Shown here: one piece after another, positions 5,356 to 8,044 of the stretch
Numbering within the stretch: position 1 is the stretch's first letter
Layout: the number at the start of each line of letters is the position of its first letter
Assembly: GCA_003660965.1 (NCBI GenBank)
Contig: QMVF01000029.1
Span: 1-8,044 of the forward strand
Length of the DNA: 8,044 nucleotides
Source: Microcaldota archaeon
GTDB lineage: Archaea; Micrarchaeota; Micrarchaeia; Burarchaeales; Burarchaeaceae
Reading direction: 5' to 3'
Position numbers and translations under genes: made by a program
The notes under the pieces: model-generated
Told to the model about the DNA's origin: nothing
The model's database searches: none
What the model saw: the letters and a program-made list of their open reading frames with translations, nothing else

Positions 5356-5356
5356 A

Positions 5357-8044
5357 ATGGGTTTTTCAGAATTCCTAACCGCAGGCATACCTGCACTCAT
5401 AACCATATTGGTGCCTGGCTTTCTTCTAGCCCTGCCACTGCTTAAAAAAACCAAGCTCGGCTTTCCCGAAACCCTGGGCATCGGCTTCACCTTGGGCCTA
5501 GTAATTCCTCCCTTCCTCCTGATGTTCGAATCCTTCTTCGGCCTTCTCTACTCATACGAGCTCTTCATAGCAAATGCGGTGCTACTGAGCATCATCGGCT
5601 TGGTGCTATGCTACAAGGAAAAGGTATTCCCAATAGACCTGAAGTTCAACCTGAAGCGGGACTGGTACTGGATCCTTCTGCTGCTGTTTATGATCACCGC
5701 ATTCTACCTTAGAATTCAAACTGCATTTCCCACAACTGCTGGCGCATACTTCTACGAGTTCGACCCATACTTCTACACCCGTTCAACCCAATTCATAATT
5801 GAGGAAGGCCAAATTCCCCGCTTCGACGATCTTGCCTGGTATCCATACCCCACCTCCCACCGCGCTCCTCCTCTTGCAAACTATCTTGGGGCCCAGTGGT
5901 ATTCACTTTATAATGGGGGAAGGCCCTTTGACATTTACGCGCTTGGATTTGCTCAGAGCTTCTATCCTCCAGTAGTTGCAACTGCTGCCGTATTCTTCAT
6001 CTTCCTGCTTCTGGCAGAGCCCTACGGCAAAAGGATGGGTCTGATTGCAGCAGGGCTATTTGCGTTTGCACCGCGGGTTATTGAAAAGCTGGCTGCCTGG
6101 GAACAAGAGCAGACCCCCTGGGGTGTTTTCGGAGCGGTTTTCTTCTATGCAGCCTACATGCTGGTATTAAGCAGGCGCGACAAGCGGCTTGCAGTTCTTG
6201 CAGGCATAGCGTTAGCTGCGCTCACCCTGGGCTCAAAATCAGATGTACAGGCCTACCTCTTGCTTGCAGCCTACTTGGCTGTTCAAGGAATAATTGATTA
6301 TCTTAAGGGAAGGCTGAACTGGGAGTTTATAGAGCTCAACGGCATAATCATAGGCTTCGGCCTATTTGCGCAGCTCATAATGTCCCAGCTTTATGCAAGC
6401 ACGCCCTACCTGCCAACAGACCCGTTTGCAGTGCTTGGCGCATTCTACTTCTACTATGCCTTGTGGGCTATTTCGGACAAATTGAGGCATAAGCGCGAGT
6501 GGGGAGACCATGAAAAGGTGCTACTGCTTCCAATCTACATAGTAGAGCAGTCAAAGCTCATTGATCTTGAGGCAGACAAAGGGAATTACCTTGCAGTTCT
6601 GCTCGCACTTGCTGCAGCTGCCCTGCTCCTAACACCTCTCGGTCCGCCCGTAATAGGCTATGTGCAGGCAGCAGCAGGCCAGGCGCTTCCGGGCGATCCT
6701 CTTGCAAACACTGTAGCTGAGGAGGCTGGAGCAGGAAACCAGTTCGTATCTGCAATGGGCCCGCTCGGCATTCCTCTGATGTGGCTGTTTGATGCAGGCT
6801 TGCTTGAAGGTACAAATGCCCAAATGGTGCTCCTGATTCCCTTCCTGCTTGCACTCGCATTTGCCTGGTATAAGGATTCCAAATACTCGCTTTACTTTGC
6901 CTTCCTGGTTCTGCCTGTTATGTGGGTTGGCCTGGGCAAGGCGAAGTTCGTGCTCCAGCTCACCACCGCAACCATAATCGGCTTCGTTGCCCTGCTCGGG
7001 GGGCTGGTGCTTTTCATACAGTCAATAGCCTCTACTGATGAGCAGAAGAAAATGTATGCAAATGTCGCATTTGCAGTAGGCGCGCTTCTGGTTCTTCTCA
7101 CTGCCTGGCCTGCATTATTCGTAGTGCAGCTTTCCACTGCCTCCGAAGTTTACACTGAAGCACCGACAGGTGAAAAAATATTGGACTGCAATGCAATAGG
7201 GCCTTACTTTGAATCAAACATGATACGCCTACCCGGCGCGGACAATGACAGGGCCCTGAACCTTGCCTACTACCTTTACTGCTCTCGCATACCGCAATGG
7301 TGGCTCGACCCCATGAACTGGATACGTGAGAATGTGCCTGAGGATGAACGGGTTATACACTGGTGGGACTACGGGCACTGGACCAATTACTTTGGCCAGC
7401 GCAAGACAGTTACGCGCAACGACCACCCCTACATCTTCCAAGATTTGGAGATGGCTGATCTTTTAGTTTCAAACACGCCTGAGCACGCTGCGCAGTGGAT
7501 GAAGGAGCATGAGGCAAAGTACCTCCTGCTGGACCAGGATCTGATAAACAAGTGGGGTGCGCTCGTATACCTTTCATGCGTGCATAACAATGAAACCGAA
7601 TTCATACCGCGGCAGGTTGGCTCTTCTGCTTGCGAGCATGCTCATTATTTTGAAAGAGTGTTCATACCAGCAAACCCACAGCCTTCAGAATACTGCAATA
7701 TTGATACGGGTTCCCAGTTCGTAATAGCACACTCTACGCACAGGGATTCCGTTTATTGCGTGGGCGAAATATCCGCAGATGGCCAGACCGCACTGGTGAT
7801 GGTGAATGAAGAGGACGGGAGCCAGAACAGGGGCTTGCTCATGCATCAGGGCCAGACCATCCTGAATGATGGAAGGCTTTACGAAACATATATGGTTCTT
7901 TACCCGCCCGAAGGGCAGGGCTATGAGGACAGGGTTGGCAAGGGCTACGACTCCGTATTCTACAAGGGCTTCTTCTTGGGCCATATTGATGGGTTTGACC
8001 AGGTCTACCCATACCACGCAGAACATGCAATGGTCGGTCCTTCC
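5357..8044 (+). CDS. aglB: STT3/AglB oligosaccharyltransferase (896 residues, C-terminus cut)
   Basis: This is a multi-pass membrane enzyme that transfers glycan from a dolichol-type lipid to Asn in N-x-S/T sequons on the outer face of the membrane. The N-terminal part has many hydrophobic segments. The first external loop carries the acidic motif EFDPYFYTR (metal Asp136). The second acidic site appears as EQE (249-251) in AAWEQEQTPWG, where DxD is usual. TVAE (452-455) is the TIxE motif in the second large loop. The soluble C-terminal part holds the sequon-binding WWDYG (669-673) and DQDLINKWGAL, a DK-type motif with D726 and K732. Oddities: about 90 extra residues with roughly three membrane segments precede the canonical first helix (near 103-120), and the C-terminal part is Cys-containing. 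The frame is open to the window end. The upstream divergent reductase and nearby uppS fit carrier-lipid supply. Confidence 0.95.
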   Translation, partial: MGFSEFLTAGIPALITILVPGFLLALPLLKKTKLGFPETLGIGFTLGLVIPPFLLMFESFFGLLYSYELFIANAVLLSIIGLVLCYKEKVFPIDLKFNLKRDWYWILLLLFMITAFYLRIQTAFPTTAGAYFYEFDPYFYTRSTQFIIEEGQIPRFDDLAWYPYPTSHRAPPLANYLGAQWYSLYNGGRPFDIYALGFAQSFYPPVVATAAVFFIFLLLAEPYGKRMGLIAAGLFAFAPRVIEKLAAWEQEQTPWGVFGAVFFYAAYMLVLSRRDKRLAVLAGIALAALTLGSKSDVQAYLLLAAYLAVQGIIDYLKGRLNWEFIELNGIIIGFGLFAQLIMSQLYASTPYLPTDPFAVLGAFYFYYALWAISDKLRHKREWGDHEKVLLLPIYIVEQSKLIDLEADKGNYLAVLLALAAAALLLTPLGPPVIGYVQAAAGQALPGDPLANTVAEEAGAGNQFVSAMGPLGIPLMWLFDAGLLEGTNAQMVLLIPFLLALAFAWYKDSKYSLYFAFLVLPVMWVGLGKAKFVLQLTTATIIGFVALLGGLVLFIQSIASTDEQKKMYANVAFAVGALLVLLTAWPALFVVQLSTASEVYTEAPTGEKILDCNAIGPYFESNMIRLPGADNDRALNLAYYLYCSRIPQWWLDPMNWIRENVPEDERVIHWWDYGHWTNYFGQRKTVTRNDHPYIFQDLEMADLLVSNTPEHAAQWMKEHEAKYLLLDQDLINKWGALVYLSCVHNNETEFIPRQVGSSACEHAHYFERVFIPANPQPSEYCNIDTGSQFVIAHSTHRDSVYCVGEISADGQTALVMVNEEDGSQNRGLLMHQGQTILNDGRLYETYMVLYPPEGQGYEDRVGKGYDSVFYKGFFLGHIDGFDQVYPYHAEHAMVGPS

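Noticed and set aside
1..8044. CRISPR array, insertion sequence or transposase
   Set aside because: No regularly spaced repeats, transposase motifs or terminal inverted repeats were seen.

Overview
The window is archaeal. The evidence is an archaeal-type RNase P RNA, a tRNA gene interrupted by bulge-helix-bulge introns, AT-rich TATA boxes about 26-29 bases before leaderless start codons, a geranylgeranyl-reductase-family flavoprotein, an archaeal-type secretion/pilus ATPase and an STT3/AglB oligosaccharyltransferase. Base composition is roughly balanced. I cannot name the lineage. The compact, overlapping gene arrangement and unusual tRNA would fit a DPANN-type or other deep archaeal genome, but that is only a guess.

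Layout. Bases 1-50 (minus) hold the first codons of a gene that runs off the left edge. Bases 191-515 (plus) encode RNase P RNA; P1, P2, P4 with its bulged U, P5 and the conserved regions can all be traced. Bases 606-845 (plus) encode a tRNA with anticodon CAU, probably elongator Met. It is split by two introns: 61 nt at the usual 37/38 site and 104 nt inside the T-loop at 59/60. Both boundaries fit a canonical bulge-helix-bulge. The tRNA leader carries a near copy of a 39-base segment that also lies inside the RNase P RNA. Bases 848-3370 (minus) are a tight operon, uppS - DUF192 protein - type II/IV secretion ATPase, whose last stop lies two bases from the tRNA 3' end. Bases 3425-4174 (plus) encode an unrecognised, probably all-helical protein that diverges from uppS. 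Bases 4163-5293 (minus) encode a geranylgeranyl reductase-family protein. Bases 5357-8044 (plus) encode the first 896 residues of an STT3/AglB oligosaccharyltransferase, cut by the right edge.

How the genes may work together. The cis-prenyltransferase (polyprenyl carrier backbone), the reductase (saturation of isoprenoid chains) and the oligosaccharyltransferase (glycan transfer from a dolichol-type carrier to Asn) form a plausible lipid-carrier and protein N-glycosylation neighbourhood. Both divergent pairs (uppS/hypothetical and reductase/STT3) appear to share a single near-palindromic TATA box. RNase P would be the enzyme that cuts at base 605/606 of its neighbour tRNA, exactly at the end of the repeat the two RNAs share.

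The strongest candidates for something new are the doubly interrupted tRNA with two apparently related introns, and the RNase P/tRNA-leader repeat.
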